The position numbers were made by a program, and so were the translations under genes. A DNA stretch of 64,000 nt. Origin: Pseudomonas sp. SCB32. GTDB lineage: Bacteria > Pseudomonadota > Gammaproteobacteria > Pseudomonadales > Pseudomonadaceae. Where the stretch lies: positions 3,658,001 to 3,722,000 of the forward strand of contig NZ_CP045118.1 in assembly GCF_009189165.1 (NCBI RefSeq), in the 5' to 3' direction. The notes below the pieces were generated by a model. That model did not search any database, was not told where the DNA came from, and saw nothing but the letters and a program-made list of their open reading frames with translations. This document shows positions 45,589 to 53,894 of this stretch, piece after piece (the first letter of the stretch is position 1; each line of letters begins with the position of its first letter).

Positions 45589-46215
45589 ATGTTTAGAGTC
45601 TTGGTCGTGGATGACCACCCCTTTATGCGGGTCGGTGTTAAATTGACTCTGAGTCATGAGGGATTTGAAGTTGTGGGTGAGGCGGAAAATGGCTTGGCCG
45701 CTGTTGAGCTGGCTCGTGAGTTGTTGCCAGACCTAATTATCTTGGACCTTTCTATTCCAGGCCTGGACGGCCTGGGGGTGCTTGAACAATTGAATGCACC
45801 AACATCCGGGCTTAAGGTGCTGGTGCTGACCGAGCAGCCGGCCAACTATTATTCCAGTCGCTGTATGAGTGCAGGTGCTTTGGGTTTTGTGTCCAAGCGT
45901 GGTGACCTTGCGGAGTTGACTAATGCCGCTTTGGCTTTGATGAATGGATATACCTATTTTCCACAGAGCACCTTCAACTCAGACGGCGGTGCCGATATGG
46001 AGATTAGTGAGGCCCGACGTATTGCATCACTTTCCGATCGCGAACGGCTGGTATTTCAGCAATTACTACTGGGTCTTTCTAGCAAGGAAATCAGCGAAAG
46101 GACTAATCTGAGTAGCAATACGATCGGCACCTATAAATCTCGAGTGTTTGCGAAGTTAAAAGTCAGATCGTTAGTGGACCTGGCAAGCATGGCGCGCCGA
46201 AATGGCCTGCTCTGA
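45589..46215 (+). CDS. Orphan response regulator, NarL/FixJ (REC-LuxR) family, 208 aa
   Basis: Receiver domain with VVDDHPFMRVG (acidic pair), phospho-acceptor Asp in IILDLSIPGLDG, Thr/Lys at VLTEQP and GFVSKRGDL, then a LuxR helix-turn-helix (LSDRERLVFQQLLLGLSSKEISERTNLSSNTIGTYKSRVFAKL). ATG 45589 with GGGGA upstream. No sensor kinase is nearby, so its partner is elsewhere. The divergent flavin oxidase gene may be a target (inference from position only). Confidence 0.9.
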   Translation: MFRVLVVDDHPFMRVGVKLTLSHEGFEVVGEAENGLAAVELARELLPDLIILDLSIPGLDGLGVLEQLNAPTSGLKVLVLTEQPANYYSSRCMSAGALGFVSKRGDLAELTNAALALMNGYTYFPQSTFNSDGGADMEISEARRIASLSDRERLVFQQLLLGLSSKEISERTNLSSNTIGTYKSRVFAKLKVRSLVDLASMARRNGLL

Positions 46216-46228
46216 CTTGGATCGAGGT

Positions 46229-46350
46229 AGTGCAGACTACGGGCTCTAATCCGTGGCCTGTTACGCCAAGGTATCGAATGCCAGTTGAATGGCGGAATGC
46301 GAAATATCCCAAGTACGCCGAGTCATCTTCCGAAGTTCAGCCTAGCGTCG
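46229..46350. repeat. Dispersed repeat family A, copy 4 (diverged, no hairpin)
   Basis: Matches 16216-16345 with scattered indels (GCAGACTAC-GG, ATCC-TGGCC, TTCCGAAGTTC-GC) but lacks the terminator hairpin. It sits just after the orphan response regulator. Confidence 0.6.
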
Positions 46351-46489
46351 ATACAACCTACTGACATTTGAGGTGCAGTAGGCGAATCTGCCGGACTTGT
46401 TACCCAGCAAACTGCAAGCTTCAATACCGACTCAAGTCGGCTCATTCTGATAGCGGGGCGACAGCCTTCTCGCCGTATACGTAGCAGAC

Positions 46490-46864
46490 CCGCTGTCCCA
46501 AAAGCTCGCCACGAATCTTCCGGTTACTACGGGCGATATCCTCTACGGTGGTGATCCAGGATCGACCGTGGGGCCAGCCGTTAGCTTTAGCTGCAAGTAA
46601 ACCGCACACGGTGCGGCGTTGCTACGGTGAGCACGACAGCGATCGAGGCAGCCCATACCCACGAAGTAGGCAAGCCAGTACGGGCACTTGCACACGACAG
46701 GCAGGCGTGCTGGCCGCCATTTCAGCAGCCAAGCGCAAACCGCCGATATCCTGATAGCGCTCGTTGCCTGCCAGATATTCAGCCAAGCTAACCACGTCGA
46801 TAGGCGAGCCTGTGCTCATCAGCTCTTCCATAGCAAGGTAGAGTCGGCAATTGACGTACCCCAC
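46490..46864 (-). pseudogene. DnaB-type replicative helicase N-terminal scrap and flanking remnant
   Basis: At 46660-46864 the minus strand encodes RLYLAMEELMSTGSPIDVVSLAEYL and DIGGLRLAAEMAASTPACRV, the N-terminal domain of DnaB helicases; the ATPase domain is absent. Left of it, at about 46490-46620, another minus-strand frame (ITTVEDIARSNRKIRGELLGQ) looks like a second unidentified fragment. Mobile elements and phages often carry a dnaB copy. The stretch 46865-47168 has only a short plus-strand frame of uncertain status. Confidence 0.7.
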
Positions 46865-47168
46865 GAAGTCACTAGGGTTCAGCTCCTTGGCGGCTGTCGA
46901 TCATCAGACATCCGAGCAGGTGCCGTTCTGCCAGCTCTGCAGCTGCTTCAAACACAGGGGCCAGGCCGTCTTACTTTCCCATCACCACCTTCCAGGCTGT
47001 ATTAACTGAACTCATCGACAATATTCGAGCGGTAACCCTCAATCTCGACCATCGCGACGGTCCTTTGAAGGGCAATTTGCAATCGGATCTGGACGTAGCG
47101 GAGCAGCTAATTTCCGCTGCGCCCACTTCCTTGACAGCCGAGCCGGCCGCGCTGAGCTCAATCAAGAC

Positions 47169-50100
47169 TTACGTCGCGGCCTTGGGAGGCTTAGCACGGG
47201 AAGGCTTTACGACCCCGTTCAAAGAGGCTTTACCTTTTCCCTTTGCTGGCGCCTTTCGTACTTTTGTAGCTGCGGCGACCTTAGCCGCGGATCGTTGACG
47301 TTGTTGGCCGAAATTCAAGACGAGAAACACGACCTTCACCTCGCCAAAATCTCCCTGATAGCTCGCCACAAATCCAGGCGGTCGCGAGTCTACGTGCGCT
47401 ATCGTTGTACGCCCCTGATAGACGAAGCCTTCGGGGCAGGCAGTCTCGCTCGCCGTTTCCAGGAACTGCAGGAGTGCTTGCTTATCTGCAAGGTAAGCGT
47501 ACGAGAGATGAAAGAAGATCTGGGTGGTGCTGTACCCAAGTAGCTTCTGGAAATGGCTTTCCAGATTTGCCTTCACCGAGTCCTGAGTTACGGCATTCTC
47601 ACAGATCAGCGCCTCGATCACCGCGAGGGTTGTGTGCCCCCACTTGACGAGGAGATCCCTCTCGCCAGGGTTGCCCTTGCCAGTAAATCCACCCTTGGAC
47701 TGGTCCTCTACTGTCCAGCCCAAGAAATGAATGCGCGCAGCCAGGATTCGCTGAATAAGGGCATTCAAATCATCCTCGCACGAGTCAATGCGGACGTCCT
47801 TCATCATCGGAACAAGCGAGGTCACCGCGTCGGATGCTCCTCGCACGTACTCGATGAGCAGTAACTCAAAGGCGTTGCTTTCTTGCTTGAGCACCTGCGC
47901 TTGCCGCTGGGGATCCAACGAAAGAAAGCGCGCAATCGCAGAGGGAAGATTCAGATTGTCATGAAGAGAAACGTCCGGAACCGATAGGTAGAGACTGCCG
48001 CTCGCAATGTGCGACCGCGCAGCAGCGAGTACAGGCGTCTTACCACAGGCATAGTCCGCGGCGTCCAATTCTGCCGTTGCTTTGGATTTTTGCCCCATTC
48101 TCGCGTAAGCAACAGCACGGTAGGCAGCAGCCGTGTCTTGCCATCGAGTAAATGTCACGGCCGTCAGGCTAGCCAGCGCTTGTGCAGGTTCGGATAGCCC
48201 GAGTAGCAAGAGCGCACGATTACATTCAAATGCCTCGCTCGACTCTCCAGGCTCAGCTCTCAACCTGGATGACATGCTTTGTGCCTGCATGAGTAATTGC
48301 TGGCCTTCCCGAATTTGCGCACCTTGGAGCTGCGCAAAGCCATCGCTCCCTAGAACTCCTCGCAAAGCGGCAATCAGCCAGTTGGCAGCCAATGCCCAAG
48401 ACGGGCGTCGCGCAAACAGCTGAGAAAAAGTAGCCATCGCTGTCTGAGCATTACCGTTGTGCCCGTGAAGCGCAGCTAACGCTTGGCTGAACTGCAACGA
48501 CTCCTGGGCATACTGTCTATCCATCTGCGAGAAGTGGGTGGGCACCTGGGCACAAGAAATCGCAGCCCAGTTCTCGCGAAGAAGGTAAATCTGTAGCTGA
48601 TTTTGAAACCGCTCCAGTTCGCGCCCCGGCACCTGCCCCATAGTGACGAGCCGCTCTTCTGCCCCCATATACAGCTCAGCAGCGTCTGCCGCCCCTGCAG
48701 CTATCAATTGCCTGATTCGTTCCTGCATCTCCGAAAGTGAATGGATGGTACCCGCATCAGTCGGCGCGATGGCTGCAATGCGTTGATCTACTTGCTGCCG
48801 CAGGTGGGAGGGGCACTTCAGAAGCAACTGCGCCAAAATAAGTGGTTCATCGGTTTCAAGAATCGCAGCCAGAAGGCGCTCCTGATGCGGATGATCAATT
48901 TTTCCTAGAGCTGCGGCCAAGTCAAAAGCCAATGGTCGGTCATTGGGCGTTACGCCAACAGTGGACTCTTGGCGCGGAGCGAAAGCAGCAACTCGGCCCT
49001 TTTCTTTGTGCTCAAGCGCCCCTGTTTTGACCATTGCAACTAGAGCCTGGAACAGGTCCTCCGGTACATCTGTCGTTCCACCAATGACTGCTCGACAAAG
49101 AATCCGAATGTGGGCGCGAACCGAGCGAATGACGGTATACGCAGCAACGTGTTCGTTTGCTACTTCCTCTGTCTTGGTAGCCAACCTTTCCTTTACATCC
49201 ATGGGGAAGAGGAACTGTCGCCTCAGAGATTCGGATCGCTGAGAAATGCGAGCGAGCGCAGACGCGGTAGAAGAACCAATTCGGTGCGCCGACAGTGAAT
49301 ACTCACCAGCAGCAATAGCGTCGGCATATGCACCGATGATTGCCTCGGCATCAATCTGCTCCTCAATTCCGCCGAGATCACACAACTCCAGGACTGCGGC
49401 AAAAGCAGGCTCTCCAGGCCCGCGCTGAATTGCCTCCCTATCAAGCGAGCCTGCGATCGCCATCAACGTTTCGCCTGTGCACTTGGCTAGCTCTCGCTTA
49501 AGCGACACGTACGGCGCATCTGCTGGGGCGACGTCATCGACAAAGCCTCGTGCAGCTCGGCTATGGAACCATTGCAGGAGTGCAGCCACACTTGCGACAT
49601 CCGCTTTTTGGGCACGCAGATGCTCACCAAGGATTGATACTGCATCATCAAATGCATCGGCCTGGTCGAGTAGAAAAGCTCGAGAGAGCAGGTCGCGCTC
49701 CCATCCCCCTGGAGGTGCCGTCCATTGCGCGATTAGGAGGCATGCGAGGCCAGAACCATGAGGATCAAGGACCATGTCGGCAAGCAAGCGAGGGTCAGAC
49801 TGAACATCAAAGAGCAGGGAGTTGAACAAGGTTGCCCGATCAGCGGCAAGAGCAAAAATTTGCGCTGCCACTGGGTGTGGGGCTGGCGAGAGATCGGCGT
49901 CTCCTGCCTCTGAGAGGACGACCCTCATCAGTCGAACCAAGTCTTCGAACAGCTCGTGAGACTCAAAGGCAAACCCCTCAACAGTTACCGACCGAATCCA
50001 AAGTGCTCGCGCTATCGGTGATCGGGGCACGAGCGGGAGATCCGCGGCGCCGAAGATCCGAGCGTGGCCGGGAGCGAGCTCCGCCTGCTTGAGGTATCTG

Positions 50101-50810
50101 TCACGGGTCTCGCTCCAGCTGAGTAGAGCGGGCTCCTCTGATAGCACCAGCAGCACTTCCTGCCGGAATGGCTTGGCGTCTGCCTCACTCCAAACTGCTT
50201 TCGGAGTCAGGGAGGGATATCCGAGGATTTTCCACAAATCGACCCACCGACGAAGCGCGTCAGCCGGTGTGGCTTCTTTTTGCAGGAGTATTTCCCAAAG
50301 CCTCGCAGCGACCCATTCCGGTGTGCGCGCAACGATCCTGGACGCGCGCCCATCTGGCGATTCAAAGGATTTAACGAGCTCCGCCAATTCCACATCTTCA
50401 CGAACGGTGACATCAATCTCATACCGCTGACCATGCAGATCAGACAACAAGGTCTGTAGTGCATCGATCTCGCCTGGATGCGTTTGGCGTATTGCTGAGC
50501 GAAGGGCGCGTTCGGCGCCAACGCGCCCCCAAATGTAACGCAGCCAACCAGCTTCGATGACAGCCGGGAGGTCTTTCAGAGGGGTGGTGTCCGTCACTGC
50601 CTGGCTGTAGGTGCTTGCCGCCGTCGACCAATCCGACTGTGAGATAACCGTCAGTCCTGCGAGAAACCGCAGCGCTAACTCATCCCGTACTACAGTCGAA
50701 TCAGCACGATGCGGCTGCTGCCGCATCACTGGCAGCTTGCTAAGGAAGCGGTCCCGCAAGATTTTCCTTGTCTCACTGGGGGCAACACCTAGGCTGGAAA
50801 AACGCGACAT
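47169..50810 (-). CDS. Large helical-repeat protein with nuclease-like C-terminal pattern, 1213 aa, unknown function
   Basis: No family recognised. Almost the whole protein is alpha-helical with TPR-like pairs (for example near EAFECNRALLLLGLSEPAQAL and AAYRAVAYARMGQKSKATAEL). Near residue 1040-1140 is an alpha/beta segment: GNPGERDLLVKW, TLAVIEALI, a helix ending HFQKLLGY, then IFFHLSYAYL. That order resembles the PD-(D/E)XK fold with Asp and Glu in place, but the lysine after the Glu is missing (EAL). The last 40 residues are very basic (KVRKAPAKGKGK), suited to nucleic-acid binding. No ATPase motif. ATG 50810 has AAGGA 8 bases upstream. It stands alone in an integrative element, the classic place for a defence gene; that role is inferred. 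Confidence 0.75.
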   Translation of the reverse strand: MSRFSSLGVAPSETRKILRDRFLSKLPVMRQQPHRADSTVVRDELALRFLAGLTVISQSDWSTAASTYSQAVTDTTPLKDLPAVIEAGWLRYIWGRVGAERALRSAIRQTHPGEIDALQTLLSDLHGQRYEIDVTVREDVELAELVKSFESPDGRASRIVARTPEWVAARLWEILLQKEATPADALRRWVDLWKILGYPSLTPKAVWSEADAKPFRQEVLLVLSEEPALLSWSETRDRYLKQAELAPGHARIFGAADLPLVPRSPIARALWIRSVTVEGFAFESHELFEDLVRLMRVVLSEAGDADLSPAPHPVAAQIFALAADRATLFNSLLFDVQSDPRLLADMVLDPHGSGLACLLIAQWTAPPGGWERDLLSRAFLLDQADAFDDAVSILGEHLRAQKADVASVAALLQWFHSRAARGFVDDVAPADAPYVSLKRELAKCTGETLMAIAGSLDREAIQRGPGEPAFAAVLELCDLGGIEEQIDAEAIIGAYADAIAAGEYSLSAHRIGSSTASALARISQRSESLRRQFLFPMDVKERLATKTEEVANEHVAAYTVIRSVRAHIRILCRAVIGGTTDVPEDLFQALVAMVKTGALEHKEKGRVAAFAPRQESTVGVTPNDRPLAFDLAAALGKIDHPHQERLLAAILETDEPLILAQLLLKCPSHLRQQVDQRIAAIAPTDAGTIHSLSEMQERIRQLIAAGAADAAELYMGAEERLVTMGQVPGRELERFQNQLQIYLLRENWAAISCAQVPTHFSQMDRQYAQESLQFSQALAALHGHNGNAQTAMATFSQLFARRPSWALAANWLIAALRGVLGSDGFAQLQGAQIREGQQLLMQAQSMSSRLRAEPGESSEAFECNRALLLLGLSEPAQALASLTAVTFTRWQDTAAAYRAVAYARMGQKSKATAELDAADYACGKTPVLAAARSHIASGSLYLSVPDVSLHDNLNLPSAIARFLSLDPQRQAQVLKQESNAFELLLIEYVRGASDAVTSLVPMMKDVRIDSCEDDLNALIQRILAARIHFLGWTVEDQSKGGFTGKGNPGERDLLVKWGHTTLAVIEALICENAVTQDSVKANLESHFQKLLGYSTTQIFFHLSYAYLADKQALLQFLETASETACPEGFVYQGRTTIAHVDSRPPGFVASYQGDFGEVKVVFLVLNFGQQRQRSAAKVAAATKVRKAPAKGKGKASLNGVVKPSRAKPPKAAT

Positions 50811-50999
50811 CAATCAAATCCTTTTTCGAATATCTGAAATTCAACAAAGGCCTCTAAATTCCATAGTGACCTCCGGCAAGCATCGAGAGGCTAAGACGAA
50901 TCCTGCCAAGCCCACAAGAATGGGGCGAGAACCAATGCGATGGCAGCCTCGTGGGGTATCCTAATGAGTGTGGGCGCTCGGCACCTGTCATCCCAAGGC

Positions 51000-51674
51000 C
51001 TACGCTCTGCTGTACCCGCAGGCATGCTGCCCATCGCCGTAGATCTTGCTCCTGGCCTTGCAGAGGTAGCTCATGCGATAGAAGTACGCCGAGTAGCCCT
51101 CTGCCGTGATGCTGTAGCAGGCATTCTCCGGGATCTGCACCAGCCCCATGGCTTGCCAGCCCTCCACTCCCAGAGCACTCGCCCAGGCGCTCACCAGACG
51201 GCTGTAAAGGTTATCCCTACCTAGCTCGAACTTCCCCAGCGCATTAAACGCATCTCGGTTGAGCAGCAATAGGCAGTGGTAATGCGGCTTCATCTGCCCG
51301 CTCTCATCGCCGTATTCCTTCACCCACATCCAGCGCACTGTTGTCTTGTGGGCCTTGGCATTGCCTATAGCGGCCTTCTTACGAGCAGCCTGGATGCGGT
51401 CTTCCAAGTATTCAACGAAGCGACTGACGACTTCATTGGTCATCCAGTGCCACGGCGTGAACTCTACATCAGGAAATCGCAGGTCGAACCGTACAGCAAA
51501 TACTTCACGATGATCCGCCAATGATCGCTCAGTAATACGCTGCAGCGCCTGCAGGTATTCTCGAATCAATGGGGCGTGCTGATGCATGACAGGCAGTCCA
51601 TTGAAATGCTTATCGTAGTGAAAGTGCAGATTGGTGTTCTGGGGATGTCTTTTAGGTAGTCGAATGGACTGCAT
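51000..51674 (-). CDS. Inovirus-type Gp2 family protein (YagK/YfjJ C-terminal domain), 224 aa
   Basis: Matches proteins annotated as inovirus Gp2 or YagK/YfjJ, common in phage satellites and P4-like elements: FAVRFDLRFP, KTTVRWMWVKEYGDES, KPHYHCLLLLN (a His-x-His motif like that of rolling-circle replication proteins), and the C-terminal YFYRMSYLCKARSKIYGDG. A replication-initiation role is plausible from the HUH-like pattern (inference). ATG 51674 has no strong ribosome site. It is the only complete copy; three 3'-end scars of the same family lie elsewhere in the window. Confidence 0.85.
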   Translation of the reverse strand: MQSIRLPKRHPQNTNLHFHYDKHFNGLPVMHQHAPLIREYLQALQRITERSLADHREVFAVRFDLRFPDVEFTPWHWMTNEVVSRFVEYLEDRIQAARKKAAIGNAKAHKTTVRWMWVKEYGDESGQMKPHYHCLLLLNRDAFNALGKFELGRDNLYSRLVSAWASALGVEGWQAMGLVQIPENACYSITAEGYSAYFYRMSYLCKARSKIYGDGQHACGYSRA

Positions 51675-52079
51675 GATTTAGATGCTCGATGACGATACAG
51701 CGCCTGCGCTCTGTTGCGCATGCTGTACATGGAAGTGATTGTTTAGACGGTGAAGGCGAGCACTGACTCTGCTCGCATACTCTTGTGCGGCTCAGTACTT
51801 ATTTACGATGAGCAGTCAAAGGACTGCGTAGTGTGCGGATTGATGCTCAGTTGCCTATTCACTACTAATGATGGTTACTCAGAAGCCAATGACCATCCAG
51901 CAATAATGGACTGTAGTCTGTGAGAGAGTGCTTCTGTGGCTGGCTAGATTGGGAAAGCTAATTACTCATCTCTAGATGAATGCATCACCAGGATGCATTC
52001 GTTATTTTCTTGGTGTCCATTCGTCATGCATGGCACATGCAGTCAGCAATACTCATCACATGAGCAATGAGCACTCTCT

Positions 52080-52270
52080 TGGAGAATATGTGTTACTGGG
52101 TAAGGTTAGATAGAAGGTTATCTGAAGGATATAGACAGGGGCTAATTATCTAGATAGAGATAGGTATCTGAATGAGAGGAATATATAGGTGGAGATGAGT
52201 GTATGGATGAGGTGAGTGTCTAGGTGATATGAGTGGAAAATATAATACTAATACCGAGACTCAAGCTGGC
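52080..52270. other. G-rich, C-poor non-coding stretch of the integrative element
   Basis: Part of the 51675-52421 gap, which holds no supported gene. Here the plus strand is nearly free of C over about 190 bases and repeats short motifs such as GATAG, TATCTGAA and GATGAG. Strong strand asymmetry beside a Gp2 (replication-type) gene suggests an origin or a non-coding RNA. Confidence 0.45.
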
Positions 52271-52404
52271 CTGTCCAGACTGAATTGTCGTGCACACTCC
52301 CAGCAATGACTGGGGAGATACTGGGGAAAAGTATCAAGTATCTATTCCGGATAAATATCATTTTCCATCTGGCATATCAGGCCGCCTTAGGGCGGCCTTT
52401 ATGT
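52253..52404 (+). ncRNA. Candidate small RNA between Gp2 and AlpA genes
   Basis: A consensus -10 box TATAAT lies at 52241-52246 (the -35 is weak). Downstream are a hairpin CTCCCAG...CTGGGGAG (about 52296-52316) and a terminator-like hairpin GGCCGCC-TTAG-GGCGGCC followed by TTTAT (52380-52402). There is no convincing reading frame between them. Such RNAs control AlpA or replication genes in some satellites. Prediction only. Confidence 0.4.
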
Positions 52405-52421
52405 CGTATGTCCAGGCTCCG

Positions 52422-52625
52422 CTAGTAGCGACTAGTAGCCACCCGCTCATCACGCTCCCTAATGCGCGACTCGATCCATTCGATGATCTCACTTTCCACC
52501 CAGGCTACTGCACGGCGACCGAGTGCTACGGGGCGAGGGAATAAGCCTAGTGCGATGTAGTTATACAGCGACGAGCGCTTGAGGCCGGTCATCTCAAGGA
52601 CTTTCTTTTGGCGAAGCAGTTTCAT
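52422..52625 (-). CDS. AlpA-family phage regulatory protein, 67 aa
   Basis: Small winged/MerR-like DNA-binding protein that activates excision or replication genes in P4-type elements. KKVLEMTGLKRSSLYNYIALGLFPRPVALGRRAVAWVESEIIEWIESR is the typical AlpA helix-turn-helix with its G-F-P turn. Start ATG 52625 (MKLLRQKKVLEMTG) has AAGGA 9 bases upstream; a longer frame to 52835 adds unrelated residues. Divergent from the MatP-like gene across 352 bases that hold both promoters and no gene. Confidence 0.88.
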   Translation of the reverse strand: MKLLRQKKVLEMTGLKRSSLYNYIALGLFPRPVALGRRAVAWVESEIIEWIESRIRERDERVATSRY

Positions 52626-52977
52626 GGCGACGATTCCTTTGGTTTGTCCAAAGGATTGGGAGGGGCAGTAGATATTTACCGCATAGGCAGCCTCTTGCCT
52701 CATATAGGCAGAGGCTGATGGAGCCCAGTGGTCGATGGGGCGGGAGCAGCGAGTCGGCTGCTGGAGGATGGCGCCAGCTTCAGATGCTTGACCGAAAACA
52801 GGGCTTAAAGCATGCTTTCGGCAGAGCAAAGCCAAGTGATTCTGGGGTTTTCGTAGTAAAATGGATTCATGATCGCTTCTAGAAGCCTTCAGATCCGACT
52901 CGTAATCTGCTCGTTTTTGCCGCTTAATCGACTCTAGATTCCATCATGAAGTTTCTGGCATTTTTTAGGATATCCTA

Positions 52978-53853
52978 ATGGTTAGTAATCGGAATACTTC
53001 CCCCTCTTTTTGTATTGAAGACAGGTTGTCAAAACTAATTGGAGATAGGCCATGGAGTGCCCGTTGGGATAACTGGCTGTGGCTCTATCTTTCACAAATT
53101 AGAGTCGCTCGGTATGACGGGACGGTGGTTGATAGGAGAACCATGCGGGATGTAATGGCGGAAACTATCGAACAAGCCGGTATCAACTCTTACGAAATAG
53201 CTGAGGCAGAGAAAAAGCTCCTGCTTCCGGATAGTGACCTAGAGTGGATAGGCGACTGCAAAAGGCAGCACGAGTGGGTGGAGCGAAAAATAATTCAATA
53301 CTCAAATAATGCGAGATTTAGGATTCCGCAAAGCTTTATTGGCAAGGAGCACGTCCTGGCGATGATTGATTGCTGGGATATATCTTCTAAATTCCTCTCT
53401 ATAGAGGGACTTCGCCGAGAGTGGAACGAGCAATTACGACAAGACAAGCAGCTAGATTGGATCAAGGAAGGGGACGAGAGAAAGGCCTGCGGCTATATCT
53501 GGGATTGGCTTCGTAAGCACCAGCTAACTCGAACATTCATGCGTAACGAGCCAACAGATCACCAAAGCATGCTGATGTTTTTTGATGCGTGCTACATGAG
53601 CGATATTGAGAAAAAGCACTGCATAGCCTCTGCCAGAAAGTTATGGCGGCAGGATATTCGCAGGAATTCAGATACAGGCAAGGATCAGCTAAATGTCACT
53701 CTGAGCAAAAAGGCAATAGGGCGTCTAGATAAGTTCTGCAAAAAGCATGAACTGTCGCGTTCCAAGGTGCTCGAAGTGCTTCTCATGATGGAGGAGGAAA
53801 AGGGGCTCTACATTGCGGAGCGGCTTCGAATTCTACGCGAAATTGAATCTTGA
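52978..53853 (+). CDS. MatP-like / ribbon-helix-helix DNA-binding protein, 291 aa
   Basis: The C-terminal 120 residues resemble E. coli MatP, the Ter-macrodomain organiser. A helical part with YIWDWLRKHQLTRTF and ARKLWRQDIRRN is followed by a ribbon-helix-helix (DQLNVTLSKKAIGRLDKFCKKHELSRSKVLEVLLMMEEEKGLYIAERLRILREI). In MatP the same order occurs as YLVKKH, IRARRKRHF, then KKSIDLEFIVWQRL...LSETIVQLIEDAE. The first 170 residues are a helical extension I cannot assign. ATG 52978 has AGGAT upstream. It may be a DNA-organising or regulatory protein of the element; similarity is by eye. Confidence 0.6.
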   Translation: MVSNRNTSPSFCIEDRLSKLIGDRPWSARWDNWLWLYLSQIRVARYDGTVVDRRTMRDVMAETIEQAGINSYEIAEAEKKLLLPDSDLEWIGDCKRQHEWVERKIIQYSNNARFRIPQSFIGKEHVLAMIDCWDISSKFLSIEGLRREWNEQLRQDKQLDWIKEGDERKACGYIWDWLRKHQLTRTFMRNEPTDHQSMLMFFDACYMSDIEKKHCIASARKLWRQDIRRNSDTGKDQLNVTLSKKAIGRLDKFCKKHELSRSKVLEVLLMMEEEKGLYIAERLRILREIES

Positions 53854-53865
53854 TGAATTGATATG

Positions 53866-53886
53866 CGGAGGCGCTAGGCGCCTCCG
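53866..53886. terminator. Hairpin between convergent MatP-like and integrase genes
   Basis: Perfect 9-base arms CGGAGGCGC / GCGCCTCCG around TAG, in the 41-base gap between the two stops. It lacks a long T run but is well placed as a bidirectional terminator. Confidence 0.65.
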
Positions 53887-53894
53887 AGATATCA

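Noticed and set aside
47065..47298. Plus-strand frame (FQAVLTELIDNIRAVTLNL upstream extension) next to the helical protein gene
   Set aside because: The left part looks protein-like, but there is no start signal and the right part is a shadow of the basic tail of the minus-strand protein. Left as possible debris only.
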